Of a stretch of DNA of 49,839 bases, positions 25,886-35,900 are shown one piece after another. Below the pieces are notes generated by a model that had not been told where the DNA came from, did not search any database, and saw only the letters and a program-made list of their open reading frames with translations. A program made the position numbers and the translations under genes. The DNA comes from a candidate division WOR-1 bacterium RIFOXYB2_FULL_42_35 (GTDB lineage: Bacteria; Margulisbacteria; WOR-1; O2-12-FULL-45-9). Every line of letters starts with the position of its first letter. Within the stretch, counting starts at the first letter, position 1. Location of the stretch: assembly GCA_001771545.1 (NCBI GenBank), contig MEUC01000022.1, positions 1 to 49,839 of the forward strand, written 5' to 3'.

Positions 25886-26785
25886 ATGTCTTTCGATCAA
25901 GGTTCATATTTTGTGATGCCAGCTCCGGCTATGCCGTTAACCTCAGGGTTTCCTGATGTTTCCCAGATTCAAAAATTTTATGAAAATGATGCAGTTGTTG
26001 CGGAATTTCAAAAATGTTTTAGTAATTTAGGGGAAACCCAGAAATGGATTAAAAATCGCGAAACCGAGTGTGGAGCCTATGGCTATACAAATTTCGAGTT
26101 GGATCCTGGTTTGGATGAAACTAATTTTCTCAAAACTGTGCAGGAAGCCCCTGATATTTACGAAGATGTTAGTTCTCAGCCAACCCAACAGGTGACCTCG
26201 AAGCAAACTTTTGCTGATCTGGACATGACCACTAGTAATATTTCCGAAAGAGTTGATCAAGCCAAGAAGTCTTTAGGCAAGGCCTTAGAGACTGTTCGTT
26301 ATATTAATAATAATGAAACAGCGCTGGATAAAGATTGGAGTTATCATAATGCTTCGATGCTCACTTCTGTAGGGGTTTTTGCCCATTCAGATGAGTTTTT
26401 CCAAAATGTGCAAGATTATGAAGACAAATTAAAAACAGTGATAGGGCAGGTTAGTGATAAAACCGATAAAAAGCAGTATGAGGAAGAGTTAAAAGTTTTA
26501 CAGGCTGTAATTAAAGACTTTGAGCAAGAATATAAAAAAGCGGAGAACTCTGGGGTGCAGATTAAATATCAAGTTAGGGAGGCGATTCAGCTCTCCTCAA
26601 TTGCTTTAGGTAATGTTTCCGCTGTGGCGCACCATCGCTCTTTGGTTGAGAGAGTTAGTGATGAACAAAAACTGGCTCAAGATGAAGAGCGGGCCTTAAA
26701 AAGGCTTGAGGCTGCTCAACAAGCGGAAAAAGCGGCTAATAATAATAGGATGGCCCAACGTAATAAAGCTAAAAAGAAAGCTTAG
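25886..26785 (+). CDS. Unknown 299-residue protein with C-terminal coiled coil
   Basis: The N-terminal 25 residues are Pro/Met/Gly-rich and likely disordered. A helical core follows, and from about residue 255 an Arg/Glu/Ala coiled coil ends in a very basic tail (QRNKAKKKA). There is no signal peptide and no membrane helix. A Shine-Dalgarno site (TAGGAG) lies 8 bp upstream of the ATG. Function is unknown; it belongs to unit P3. Confidence 0.68.
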   Translation: MSFDQGSYFVMPAPAMPLTSGFPDVSQIQKFYENDAVVAEFQKCFSNLGETQKWIKNRETECGAYGYTNFELDPGLDETNFLKTVQEAPDIYEDVSSQPTQQVTSKQTFADLDMTTSNISERVDQAKKSLGKALETVRYINNNETALDKDWSYHNASMLTSVGVFAHSDEFFQNVQDYEDKLKTVIGQVSDKTDKKQYEEELKVLQAVIKDFEQEYKKAENSGVQIKYQVREAIQLSSIALGNVSAVAHHRSLVERVSDEQKLAQDEERALKRLEAAQQAEKAANNNRMAQRNKAKKKA

Positions 26786-26802
26786 AGGAAGGAGGAAAAA
26801 TT

Positions 26803-26961
26803 ATGGCAGATAATAGTAAGGTTTCAGCCAACAGTGTCAGCCAAACAATGCAAAAGGAGCTTAGCATGGGGACAGGAAAATTGATTGGAATGCTTAAGCA
26901 GTCGGTTGATAAGGGTAAAGAGCTTAAGGCTATCATTAACGGAGAAGAATCTAATCGGTAA
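26803..26961 (+). CDS. Unknown 52-residue helical protein
   Basis: The ORF begins at ATG 26803, seven bases after a very strong AAGGAGG site (26789-26795), and ends at TAA 26959-26961. The protein is small, soluble and helical. Its middle (SMGTGKLIGMLKQ) resembles the C-terminal segment of the 72-residue protein upstream (MKGAGKLVNQPVQ), so the two may be related subunits. Function is unknown. Confidence 0.65.
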   Translation: MADNSKVSANSVSQTMQKELSMGTGKLIGMLKQSVDKGKELKAIINGEESNR

Positions 26962-26969
26962 AAAAAACC

Positions 26970-27590
26970 ATGAGTTTTAGAGGAAATCTAGATGCCAATT
27001 TGCCAAAAGAAAAAATATCTTCGCTGTCAAAATTAAAAACAGCTGAACAGGTTAGGAACGAGCAAAAAAAAGTCGCAATTCAGCAACAAGAAAGTCAAAC
27101 CACCGGAATTCAATGGGCCGCGCAGGTCGTTGATCCCGGTCAAACCCAGCAGACTTCACAAGTCAATCCCAAAAGAAATTCTAACCAGCTTAATAACCAG
27201 GGTAAGGGTTCTAAAGTTGAAATTATGCTCCCTGGCATTGAAGATTTGGCAACTTTAACTACGACCGCCGCCATAAAACAGGAGAGTGTTGCGGTGGTTG
27301 AGCGGCGCAGCTTAATGAATTTTGTTCGTTCCGGCCTTAATATGGCAGCTTTGGAAGAAAGTTATCGGGAAATTTACCGGAAATCAAAATCTCACAACTT
27401 ACTCTTAGAAAGGTTTATGTCTAATGTCAAGTTTAGTGCTTTAAAATCGCTCCTTTCCCTGATGGGACTTTCTGCCGAAGAACAGACTCGGATGCAAAAA
27501 GAAGTGCGGGAGCAGGCTTTGGCGGAAATTGATTCAAGACTTAAAAATGAGTGGGCCAATGCTAAGGCCATGCTTGATATTGTGGGGTAA
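26970..27590 (+). CDS. Unknown 206-residue protein
   Basis: The first 80 residues are Gln/Lys/Ser-rich and probably disordered, with a short Gln cluster. The C-terminal 100 residues are helical and basic (RRSLMNFVRSGLNMAALEES, then EVREQALAEIDSRLKNEW). The ribosome binding site is poor, so translation may be coupled to the 52-residue gene that ends 8 bp upstream. There is no signal peptide. The family is unknown. Confidence 0.65.
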   Translation: MSFRGNLDANLPKEKISSLSKLKTAEQVRNEQKKVAIQQQESQTTGIQWAAQVVDPGQTQQTSQVNPKRNSNQLNNQGKGSKVEIMLPGIEDLATLTTTAAIKQESVAVVERRSLMNFVRSGLNMAALEESYREIYRKSKSHNLLLERFMSNVKFSALKSLLSLMGLSAEEQTRMQKEVREQALAEIDSRLKNEWANAKAMLDIVG

Positions 27591-27596
27591 TTAATT

Positions 27597-28001
27597 ATGG
27601 CAGGACGTGGTAGAAGAAAAGCCCAAATAAAATTATTAAATGAGATTAAGACCCAGCTTATTCTCCAGGCCGAGCGTTGGGGTAGAGAGGGACATTATAA
27701 TTCGATATTTTTGGAAGAAATGGAACTGGATCAATGCCAGAATATTTTGGGTGATTTATTGTCTGAAAAAGCTAATTTAGAGTACGAGCTGCATATGCTG
27801 GATTCTAATAAAGAAGAGTTGCTGATTAAATTAGAAAGATTAGAGGCTTATATTAATAAAGCCCGGATGGTGATTCGCGGTCATAAAAAAAATATTAACA
27901 GAAGCCTGGAGAAGATGATTACCGATCGAGATAAACTGGCGATGCTTAAAAAGAGAATGAGTCCGGAGAATAGTATTTCAGTGCTGATCAGTTCTAATTA
28001 G
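27597..28001 (+). CDS. Unknown 134-residue coiled-coil protein
   Basis: This protein is almost entirely a helical hairpin: heptad-like Leu and Glu/Lys positions run through residues about 25-115 and a basic N-terminus (GRGRRKAQIK) precedes them. Length and fold type are like the FliJ/YscO stalk proteins of flagellar and injectisome exporters, but I see no specific motif. No export ATPase is encoded in the window. It begins 6 bp after the previous stop and is followed 11 bp later by the next gene. Confidence 0.65.
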   Translation: MAGRGRRKAQIKLLNEIKTQLILQAERWGREGHYNSIFLEEMELDQCQNILGDLLSEKANLEYELHMLDSNKEELLIKLERLEAYINKARMVIRGHKKNINRSLEKMITDRDKLAMLKKRMSPENSISVLISSN

Positions 28002-28012
28002 GGAGTAGGATA

Positions 28013-29626
28013 ATGGGTGTAAATTTTTTTATTGATAAAGCAGGTATTCAAGAAGCCTCCATGGCTGCCAGCCAAGGGGTTCTTGACGATGCTAAGGTTA
28101 AAGATAAAAAAGGTTCTTCAGACTTGCCTGAAACCTCAGTGGTCTCTGATATCAAAGAGGGAAAACGTGGCGAGATTGGGGTTAAGGTTTTGCGGGGGTT
28201 AGTGCAAACAATGGCCGAGGCTGGCATTCAACTATCTCCCAATAAAATGACAGCCAAGGTTAACCGGAAGCTTCAAAGTGAATATGATCAAATGTTCAAG
28301 TCTGCGGAGAATAAAGAAGATCAAGTAGAAATCAGTAACTCTAATTATTTTATTCAAAAAACCAAACCCAGAGATAAACAACAGAAGAATGGTAATCAGG
28401 ATGCCTTTCGCCAGAACCTGCCGGCCGAGACTCATGAGTTAACTCGAGAGTATATTGAGGTCTACAGCAAGTTTTTAGTCACCCCTTCGACGGAGTTGAA
28501 AAAGAAGATCGAAAAATTGGAAGGGGAGTTGCGTAGTAAAGGCTTTAGTCATAAGGATTTGCTCTCTTTAAAAACTAACGTTAAGAACTCCATTCGGGGT
28601 GAAATTATGGAGCAACTAAAAGAGAGTTTTATTAAGCGTACCTTAACAGCTAAGGAAAAGAGTCTGAAATATATTATTGCCGATAGGCAAATTGACCAAT
28701 TATTAGAATCAACCTCAGACAATCACCGCTTGGGTGGGGAAGACTTTGGCAACTATAAGGCCGGCTTTGAAGAGGCCTTAAGGGAGATGGTGGAGCAGAC
28801 CAAGGCGGAAATTAGGGAATTCGTGAAAGAAGAGGTGACCAAGAAATTTATTAATTTGGCCTTGCGTACAGATGATAAGACCGATGATTTGCAGGAAGTT
28901 GTTAATATTGGCAAAAGGGTTGATTTTGATGAAGCAGGGTTTATGGCTTTTTGGGAAGGCCTTAAGGATGATTTGGGCCTCAATTTGATTAATATTCCTG
29001 CTCCTAATAACAGTGCTTTGGCGGCAGGGGCAGATAATCGCGATCAACAAAAGAGATCCCAACATCAATTTTCGGCCGAAGAAGAAAAGGATCTTTTTTG
29101 TAACCAGCTGAGGGCCATTTATATGCAGCGGGCCATTAAAGGTGATTTTCTTACTGCTCTGCAAACCGCTTTTAAAATGAAAAAGCTCAAAAACGGTTTG
29201 ATTAAGCTGGGTTATGCTATCGAAGATTTTAAAAAGATTGAGAGGGAAGGTAAAGATGTGGCGATAGCCAGGTTTATGGAAATGCTTGAGGAAGTTTTGG
29301 CTGAACGAGCGACTCTTTATGATTTTTCCGGTCCTGTAGTCAAACTGCTTGACACGCGCAAAAAGAGTATCCTCGCTAACCTGGAGAGACTTGGAGCGCC
29401 ATTAGGAGAAAGTGATATTAATCTGTTGATAGAAAAGATTGATATTCGTATGCATGATGTGGCTATGGAAGAGCTTAAAGCTGTGACAGCAGTTTTAAAA
29501 GCCGGATCAAATCCTCGGGCCGATATGAGACAAAAACAATTAGTTAAATTAATTGTGCGTTTAAGGGAAGAAGCTAAGATTACAGCTCAAGATCTTAATA
29601 TTCCTATGTTTAAGGGAAAAACGTAA
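28013..29626 (+). CDS. Unknown 537-residue helical protein, last gene of unit P3
   Basis: This large soluble helical protein has no recognised domain. The N-terminal 150 residues are rich in Lys, Ser and Gln and likely flexible. Residues about 150-280 are charged helix (EIREFVKEEVTKKF). The C-terminal 180 residues look like a compact helical bundle (EEEKDLFCNQLRAIYMQRAI onward). There is no signal peptide. Type III gatekeepers (YopN/SctW) are likewise helical with flexible N-termini, but nothing here proves that. It starts at ATG 28013 with a GGGAGTAGG site. Confidence 0.68.
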   Translation: MGVNFFIDKAGIQEASMAASQGVLDDAKVKDKKGSSDLPETSVVSDIKEGKRGEIGVKVLRGLVQTMAEAGIQLSPNKMTAKVNRKLQSEYDQMFKSAENKEDQVEISNSNYFIQKTKPRDKQQKNGNQDAFRQNLPAETHELTREYIEVYSKFLVTPSTELKKKIEKLEGELRSKGFSHKDLLSLKTNVKNSIRGEIMEQLKESFIKRTLTAKEKSLKYIIADRQIDQLLESTSDNHRLGGEDFGNYKAGFEEALREMVEQTKAEIREFVKEEVTKKFINLALRTDDKTDDLQEVVNIGKRVDFDEAGFMAFWEGLKDDLGLNLINIPAPNNSALAAGADNRDQQKRSQHQFSAEEEKDLFCNQLRAIYMQRAIKGDFLTALQTAFKMKKLKNGLIKLGYAIEDFKKIEREGKDVAIARFMEMLEEVLAERATLYDFSGPVVKLLDTRKKSILANLERLGAPLGESDINLLIEKIDIRMHDVAMEELKAVTAVLKAGSNPRADMRQKQLVKLIVRLREEAKITAQDLNIPMFKGKT

Positions 29627-29641
29627 TTTAGAAAATGGTCA

Positions 29642-29664
29642 TTTTAGTGAAATTTTCACTAAAA
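29642..29664 (+). promoter_or_regulatory. Perfect palindrome overlapping promoter P4 (operator or terminator stem)
   Basis: TTTTAGTGAA (29642-29651) and TTCACTAAAA (29655-29664) form 10-bp arms around ATT. Pairing can extend outward through GTCA (29638-29641) and TGAC (29667-29670) with a small bulge. It covers the -35 and spacer of P4, the only one of the seven promoters with such a dyad. Confidence 0.55.
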
Positions 29665-29674
29665 AGTGACGATA
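29648..29674 (+). promoter_or_regulatory. Sigma-28-like promoter P4
   Basis: TGAAATTT (29648-29655), 11-bp spacer, TGACGATA (29667-29674). The -35 departs from the GCAAGTTT of the others but is as close to the FliA -35. The conserved downstream TAGAGGAG supplies the Shine-Dalgarno site for the ATG at 29695. Confidence 0.72.
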
Positions 29675-29694
29675 TATATGTAGAGGAGAAGTAA

Positions 29695-32600
29695 ATGGTT
29701 TCCAGCCTTCAAAGATCTAGAGGATTAAAACAGTTGCTTGCCACTTTGTGGTATGGAACTGCAGTCATGCAGGCGCAGCAGCTTCAAAAGAAAAGAGCAG
29801 CCACTCCTCAACTTTCTGGAATTCCACCAATTACTGCTCCACCACCAAGTGTGACTCCTAGACCGGTAACTGAACCACAGAATGACAGGGCTTCTCTAGA
29901 AGGTTTGTTTACTGATGATTCTGTTTGCAATAACCTTTTGGCAGGGGCTCAAGATATTTGGACACGTTTTCAATCTTCAACAGATCAAAACAAAGCAGCT
30001 GTTAATACCAAACTAGCAGATCAACTGCAACTAGATGGGCAGGCGATTAATGATGGTGCTCTTTTGCTCCTTGAAGTTTTACCTTTGTTGCAAAAAGATT
30101 TTCCCACTTTAGATGTTTCAGTGAAATTGAAGGCTAATTTTGAGTATTTAATTAGAGCAGGAATAAGTCAACAGAATCAAGCCATACAGGGCAAGGTGGA
30201 TCAGGCTGAACAGGACGTTGCTGATATTTGGAACTCTTTTTTGGCTGAAGAAGGCAGGGCAGAGGAGCGGACTGCTATGCTTACTGTTTTACAAAAAGCT
30301 AAAATTAATATTAAAGCCATTACTCCTGAGCAGATCCTAAATAAATTCCCAGAACTTTTTCAACAAATACCTGCCTTAGCAGAGTTGGATATTGCCCAAG
30401 AAATTATGGTGATTAGAACAGGGGTTCAAGAAGAAGTTACTGCAATGAGGCAAGTAGGAACGTTCTGGGCCAATCGACTTAAGGCTCTGGCAGAAAGGCC
30501 GCAAGCAGAAGCACCAGCTGAGCTAGCCGCAGAAGCTTCTCCAGCAGAAATAGGGGAAAATCTTGATGCTGCTTTGGCCGAATTATTTGCTCAGCCACTT
30601 GATAACCCGGTTATTAAGTTAACAAAGCCTAAAAGAACAGCTGGAGCAGCTGCTCCAAGATCAGACGACTTAGATTTAGCTGAATTATTGGCCCAGCCAT
30701 CAGAAAGCGCAGATGCTTTGGCTGCTCGTTTAAGAATTGTTCCTGCAAGAGCTGAAGAACCAAGCTGTAAATTCACTGCAGGTCCGGGGGATCAGGGAGG
30801 ACCGGAAGAACCCCAAAATATTCCAGCCAAGCCTGTGGCGGGTTCTACTGCTCCTGTTGATAGAAAACCTGTTGGGCCTTATGCTCAAGCTTCTTATACC
30901 GGTCCAGACGGATATTATTCTTTAGTTGGAGGTAAAAACGGTGTCCCACGAATGATTAGTAGTCTTAGACCTTTTTGGATGATGACTGTAAAGGTTCCTG
31001 GGCCTAGAGGTGCTCAAATTAAACTTAGTGATGTGTTATATGTTGAAGCGGACGCATCAGTTGCTGATCTTCAAGCAGAAATTTCCCGAACTTTTACCGA
31101 AGCGTGTATGGACCAATCTTCAGCCCTAAAAGCGAAAATAGAGCAGCTTTTTATTGGCTGGTATATGGCTGCAAATCATTGTGATAAAACAGACGCCGAA
31201 AGAGCAATGGCAGCCGATGATGCGGCCGGACAATTTGCGGCGCTTTTAGCCGATCAAACAAGCCTTGCTGACGCGAACTTAAACGAGATAAAAACTGAAT
31301 TAGCGGCAAGCCTGACCGGCAGAAAACTGCTGGAATTGCACCGGAGAGAGTTGTCTATCAGAAAAAGTCTTTCAGCCCAGAGCGGACAAGCTGTGACTGC
31401 TGAAACCAGAGCGCTTATTAACGGCAGAACGCCTAATTTTGTCAGGTATGCCAAAAGATTTAAGATTGATTTACAACCAGACACGCCTCTTTATGCTGAA
31501 ATCCAGAGACGCTTGGAGATAGACCCAAGGCGCAGTAGCACCCCTCTCAAAGAAACTTTTGAGCAAGCTTTGGCTACCGTTTCTGCTTCCTGGAGTCAAT
31601 CAACCAAATATAATGAAGTAGCAGACGCAGCGCGACAGATGAGAATAGATATTAATGCTCCGGGTAATTTTCCCTTATTTAATAATGTTTTTATCAGGAT
31701 AAGAGAAAAGCTAGCGGCAAGCGAGTCTGTAAATGCAGGGATTATTTTATGTGATTATTATGATGAATTAATAGCGGCAGGAGGGGAAGTCGTTTCCTTG
31801 TCTGCCACGGCTGTTTCCCAAGTTCCCCCAGTAACCATTGAACCGATCTATTCATGGAGTAGGCTAAAGGACGTGGAAATATTTTGGCAAGATTTTCAGA
31901 AATCAGCAGACACAGCAGAAATTGGTGCAGCCCAAGCATTGCTAAAGGCAAAACATGGTTTAACCAATGCTGCAATTAACAGAACAGCTTTAGGTCCTGC
32001 TTTATCTGCTGTGCGACATCTTTTTGTAAACAACAAAGCAGAAAAACTTGTCTTAAAGGACGAGGTAACAGTGGAGCACATTGATAACTGTAATCTTCAA
32101 CGGTTTGTCCCGCGTTCAAGTATTCCGGATGATGAATTGGGAACTGTTACCTTTTTGTTTGAAAATACTATTGGAGACAAGTTTGCCTTTATACCTGGAG
32201 CACAAAAGCTGATTAGTCAATGTGAGGTCTCTCCAGAAACAAAGAAGGCATTAAATCTGATTGCACAAGCTAATGAAACTTTAGAGGGAGCTAGAAAACT
32301 TTTACTTGCCTCCCTTGCGGAAAACCAGATTAAACCACATCATCTCATAGCCTGTAAAAATGAACTTTTGCCTCTTCTGCCAAGAGAAAAAGCCAGTGAA
32401 TTGGATGTAATTTTGTCTCAAGACGGGATTGATATTGTTAATCAACCTGTAACAGTAATAGAATTGGCGGGCCAACTTTGGTCTGATTTTATGGGAGATA
32501 GAAACGAAGCGATTGGTTTTGCGATGAACAACGTTGCTTCTTCGATGAGAATTAGCGCTATTTTTGAAAATATGTTTCCTAGGGCTAGAGAAGTACATGA

Positions 32601-32787
32601 TGACTATTTTGTTCCATTCTCAAGTAATCCAGGAATGGCTGTAGATCATGCCAGCTTATCTTTTATGCTTGGGCTAGCCAGGTTGGCAGAACAATTTGCA
32701 GATCATACACAAAGGGTTTTGGTGCAATCATCCGATCCCCAACAGCCACTAGCTTCGTTTGCTGACCCATTTGCTGCCGTGGGTTAA
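29695..32787 (+). CDS. Giant unknown protein of 1030 residues
   Basis: No recognised family. A Pro/Thr-rich linker (about 40-65, PPITAPPPSVTPRP) is followed by a helical region, a second low-complexity Ala/Glu/Pro region (about 265-400) and a small Gly/Tyr-rich patch (GPDGYYSLVGGKNGVPRMIS, about residues 400-425). The rest is a long helical C-terminal part. There is no signal peptide or clear membrane helix. It is the only gene of unit P4. The domain layout, with Pro-rich linkers between helical modules, is like large secreted effectors or scaffold proteins, which is inference. Confidence 0.72.
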   Translation: MVSSLQRSRGLKQLLATLWYGTAVMQAQQLQKKRAATPQLSGIPPITAPPPSVTPRPVTEPQNDRASLEGLFTDDSVCNNLLAGAQDIWTRFQSSTDQNKAAVNTKLADQLQLDGQAINDGALLLLEVLPLLQKDFPTLDVSVKLKANFEYLIRAGISQQNQAIQGKVDQAEQDVADIWNSFLAEEGRAEERTAMLTVLQKAKINIKAITPEQILNKFPELFQQIPALAELDIAQEIMVIRTGVQEEVTAMRQVGTFWANRLKALAERPQAEAPAELAAEASPAEIGENLDAALAELFAQPLDNPVIKLTKPKRTAGAAAPRSDDLDLAELLAQPSESADALAARLRIVPARAEEPSCKFTAGPGDQGGPEEPQNIPAKPVAGSTAPVDRKPVGPYAQASYTGPDGYYSLVGGKNGVPRMISSLRPFWMMTVKVPGPRGAQIKLSDVLYVEADASVADLQAEISRTFTEACMDQSSALKAKIEQLFIGWYMAANHCDKTDAERAMAADDAAGQFAALLADQTSLADANLNEIKTELAASLTGRKLLELHRRELSIRKSLSAQSGQAVTAETRALINGRTPNFVRYAKRFKIDLQPDTPLYAEIQRRLEIDPRRSSTPLKETFEQALATVSASWSQSTKYNEVADAARQMRIDINAPGNFPLFNNVFIRIREKLAASESVNAGIILCDYYDELIAAGGEVVSLSATAVSQVPPVTIEPIYSWSRLKDVEIFWQDFQKSADTAEIGAAQALLKAKHGLTNAAINRTALGPALSAVRHLFVNNKAEKLVLKDEVTVEHIDNCNLQRFVPRSSIPDDELGTVTFLFENTIGDKFAFIPGAQKLISQCEVSPETKKALNLIAQANETLEGARKLLLASLAENQIKPHHLIACKNELLPLLPREKASELDVILSQDGIDIVNQPVTVIELAGQLWSDFMGDRNEAIGFAMNNVASSMRISAIFENMFPRAREVHDDYFVPFSSNPGMAVDHASLSFMLGLARLAEQFADHTQRVLVQSSDPQQPLASFADPFAAVG

Positions 32788-32827
32788 TACTCCCCCTTTA
32801 CCATTTTTAACAATTTTCAAATTCCAT

Positions 32828-32854
32828 GCAAGTTTTATGCAAGTTGATACGATA
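32828..32854 (+). promoter_or_regulatory. Sigma-28-like promoter P5
   Basis: GCAAGTTT (32828-32835), 11-bp spacer, ATACGATA (32847-32854). The spacer holds a second GCAAGTTG as in P1. A TAGAGGAAG sequence follows, acting as the Shine-Dalgarno site of the leader ORF at 32873. Confidence 0.8.
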
Positions 32855-32872
32855 TATAAGTAGAGGAAGACC

Positions 32873-32957
32873 ATGATTCATGCCTGTTTGAATATATGGA
32901 TATTGAGCTCGCAAGACAAAACAGGCTTGTCGTTTGTAAACGGACAAGCTTTTTTTA
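32873..32957 (+). promoter_or_regulatory. Leader RNA with intrinsic terminator (attenuator candidate)
   Basis: Stem 1 is GCCTGTTT (32882-32889)/AAACAGGC (32919-32926). A terminator stem GCTTGTC (32925-32931)/GACAAGC (32943-32949) follows with a T7 run at 32950-32956. The two stems share two bases and may compete. Twenty-two of the first 24 bases match the leader of the 3100-residue gene. The Shine-Dalgarno site of the main gene (GGAGG) comes right after the T-run, so termination here would switch off the giant gene. Confidence 0.6.
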
Positions 32958-32977
32958 TTGACGGAGGAAAAATTTAA
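32873..32977 (+). CDS. Putative 34-residue leader peptide upstream of the 1074-residue gene
   Basis: The ORF runs from ATG 32873 to TAA 32975-32977, immediately before the main ATG at 32978, with AGAGGAAG 6 bp upstream. It begins MIHACLN, and the leader of the 3100-residue gene begins MVHACLD. A terminator hairpin lies within its 3' half. It could be an attenuation peptide, or the conservation may reflect RNA structure rather than the peptide. Confidence 0.38.
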   Translation: MIHACLNIWILSSQDKTGLSFVNGQAFFIDGGKI

Positions 32978-35900
32978 ATGACTTATATCGGTGATACGGG
33001 TAATGTAAAATTTGCTCTTCCCATGGATGCAAGCAATAAAGTTCTTGCTGACACTCTGGGATACTTGGATAGTGTCTTCGAATTAAATCAGGAGGCCACT
33101 ATTGATTATGAGGTCTTAGAGGCTGCTGGCAAAGCCAACTATAAATTTGTAGCGGAAAAAGATCCTAATTCACCTGCAACTGGCCCGCAAAAATACTTAG
33201 TTAAAGCCTATGTCTATCGCAATGGAAATTGGGAAACCCCTCAAAAAAATATCCGCCAGATTCTTTTATCCGGACAAGACCTTTCAGTTAGCGGAAAGCC
33301 ACAAGGACCAAGCTATTTATTTGCAGTTTTAAGACAATTAAGCTCTCTCGATCTTAAAGATAAAGGGCCAATTCGTATTAATCTTACCTCTTTAGTCAGA
33401 GATGTAAAAAGCCAAACTGAATCTGACCGCAAAGGTATAAGGCAGCTCAGAAAAGTTGATTCGGCTGTCATAACTGCAGAGGTGAACATTGCTCGGGTTG
33501 GGCAACATAGCCAGACGATACAAAGTTATGATTTAGACACATATATTAACTTTTATAATGATAGTAGATATGTTGATAATAAGCCACAGATAATTACTGC
33601 GCTAGAGGCAACCTTAGCTCAGGCTAAACGAACTAAATTAGGTGGTTCTAGTTTAAACACAAGTATTGATAAAGCAGAAAAACTTATCGCTGCTCATAAG
33701 AAAGCCATTCAGGATAAAAAGGAAGTGGCTACTGAGCTTGATCCTGTTAGCACCAGTTTTTTAATTAATTATACTAGAGAAGAGATAGACTTCTTGCTGA
33801 AAGCTGGATGGGAGGATGATGGTGATGGGGTGGCTGAAGTTCATGAGTTTGAAAATCAAGTCTTTGCTAAAAGTCTTGATCGGGGTACCGGGGCTCACAA
33901 AGCAGATGGCATTATTTCCGGTTCATTGAGTGGCGACAATAACATTGCTGAAGCCAAGGCTAGTATGACGGCCTGGGGTAATATTGTGCACAAGGGCCGG
34001 CAGGGCCAGGCCAGATTTGATGCGGCGCTAGCTGACTATCGGCGGATGACCAGTGTGGCGCAACATACTTTTTCCAATGGCCAATTTACTGAACTGGCGA
34101 CTGTACATGATAGTATTACGACCCTGGCCGAGAAGGCTGATTTTAAAACTAAAGCTGATGTTGAGGCTTTTGCTGAACAGCATTTTCACTCTCCTGCAGT
34201 TAAAGCTGCTGCTGTTAAGGCTTGGGAAAGTAATGATGGCAAGTTAACCGGCTGGCAATATGCTAATGCCGCCTTGCTTGACAGCAAAGTCATTGATGGC
34301 TGGCGGCTTGGTTCGGAAAAACTTGAGGCTTTGCTAAGAAGTCATTCTAAGGTTGACAATCTTTTACCTGAGATGCTGGCGGCAGAGGAGGCTAGCCGAA
34401 CTAAACCGGCTATTTCAACTTACGATTCGTCGAGTAAATATGGTTTACAAAAGGACATCAGGGAGCTAAAACAAGCCTTGGTTCATATTGACACGAACCC
34501 AAAAGAATTTTTTGATACATATACGGCCCTATTAAATAGTCGATCTTATAACTTGGCTGATAGTCCTGATGTTTTGAGGATTGTCCATGAAGCCCATTAC
34601 AGGGCAGGGAACTACAGGTTAGCCTTGCTTGTCGCTGTCAAATTGGATAACCCTAATACTACGGATAAAGCTCAGGCCAAGGATGGCAATGTTGCTGCTG
34701 TGTTTAAAGCTATGAAAGATGCTGGTGTCTATTGGCAGACGGCTGAATTGATAAGAGATAAAACCATTGATATTCCTAATCGCGATGTTTATGCCAAACA
34801 GCTGATTGACGATTGTTTATCTGACGGTCGACCCCACATGATCGAGTTAGCCAAAGAGATGCTGGCTTATTTACCGGACGATGATTTTGTTGCAGAAGCT
34901 AATGGAACCGATAGTCAAAAGAAGGCTTGGGGCCGGGTGAGAATTGATGATTATAAGGCTCTGGTAAGACGTAGAACTGCAATCCCTGACGCAGTTAGAA
35001 CTGCTCTTCGGGGAGCCTTTACTTTTAATACCACTACCTTACAGGATGGTAGAACTGTTGGTGGTTGGGTTCTGAAAAACGTTGCTAATCAAAACCAGGA
35101 AGCGGCATTAACTGCTGCGGTAGATACCCTGAGAAAAATTGCCAATAATCAAGGCGGGAATTATTCCAGGGAAACAAGGATTTACGCTAACTTTGCCTTA
35201 GCGCGTTGTTTATATGAAAGAGGAGATATCAGGGCAAAAGAAACTGGTAATTATGATGACCAGAAGGAAGCGGCAGTTCGTCTGCGCGAAACTTTCCTGG
35301 CTTTAAAATATGCTCGCACAGCCAACCCACCAATTGATATCCCGCCTGATATTGCCCGGCATATGCAAAAAAAGGCTCTACATATGTTTGCGGCTATGGT
35401 AACACCGCTTGTCAGCAACTACTTGAGCAATACGCAAGGTGGTTCCTTTACTTCTGGTACTTTTCCAAAAAATTACAGTTTTTATAAGGATGTTGCTCTT
35501 GCTTTATTAAAACAATTACCAATTGTACCTATGCATAGTCAAGGCCAAGGGTCACCGACTGTTCCTAATATGGATCCAGAAACGGGACATCCCTTACCAC
35601 AAATTATTAAGGATAATTTTACTGTGACTACTTTCCGTCATTTCTATTCGGTAATGAAAGTGCAGCCCAGCAAGATATTTCCTCTAAATGCAGACTCAAG
35701 GGAGCGGTTAGAAGGCCTGGGCTTAATGGAGAGAAAAACGGAAGATCATGGCTCACCTCGTACTCCGAAGCAAAGGGTAGAAGATAGAAAAAATAATTAT
35801 GAAAAGAGATTGAAATCTTTCCCCCCTGTATATAACGATAAAACCTCTGGGCCAGGGAAGCAGTTAGAAGGGATTATTGAGATGATTAGGGCCGGGAAAT

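Noticed and set aside
32870-32957. Known riboswitch classes (GEMM, preQ1, ydaO, SAM) in the leaders
   Set aside because: None of the conserved core sequences of these classes could be recognised in the roughly 85-nt leaders.
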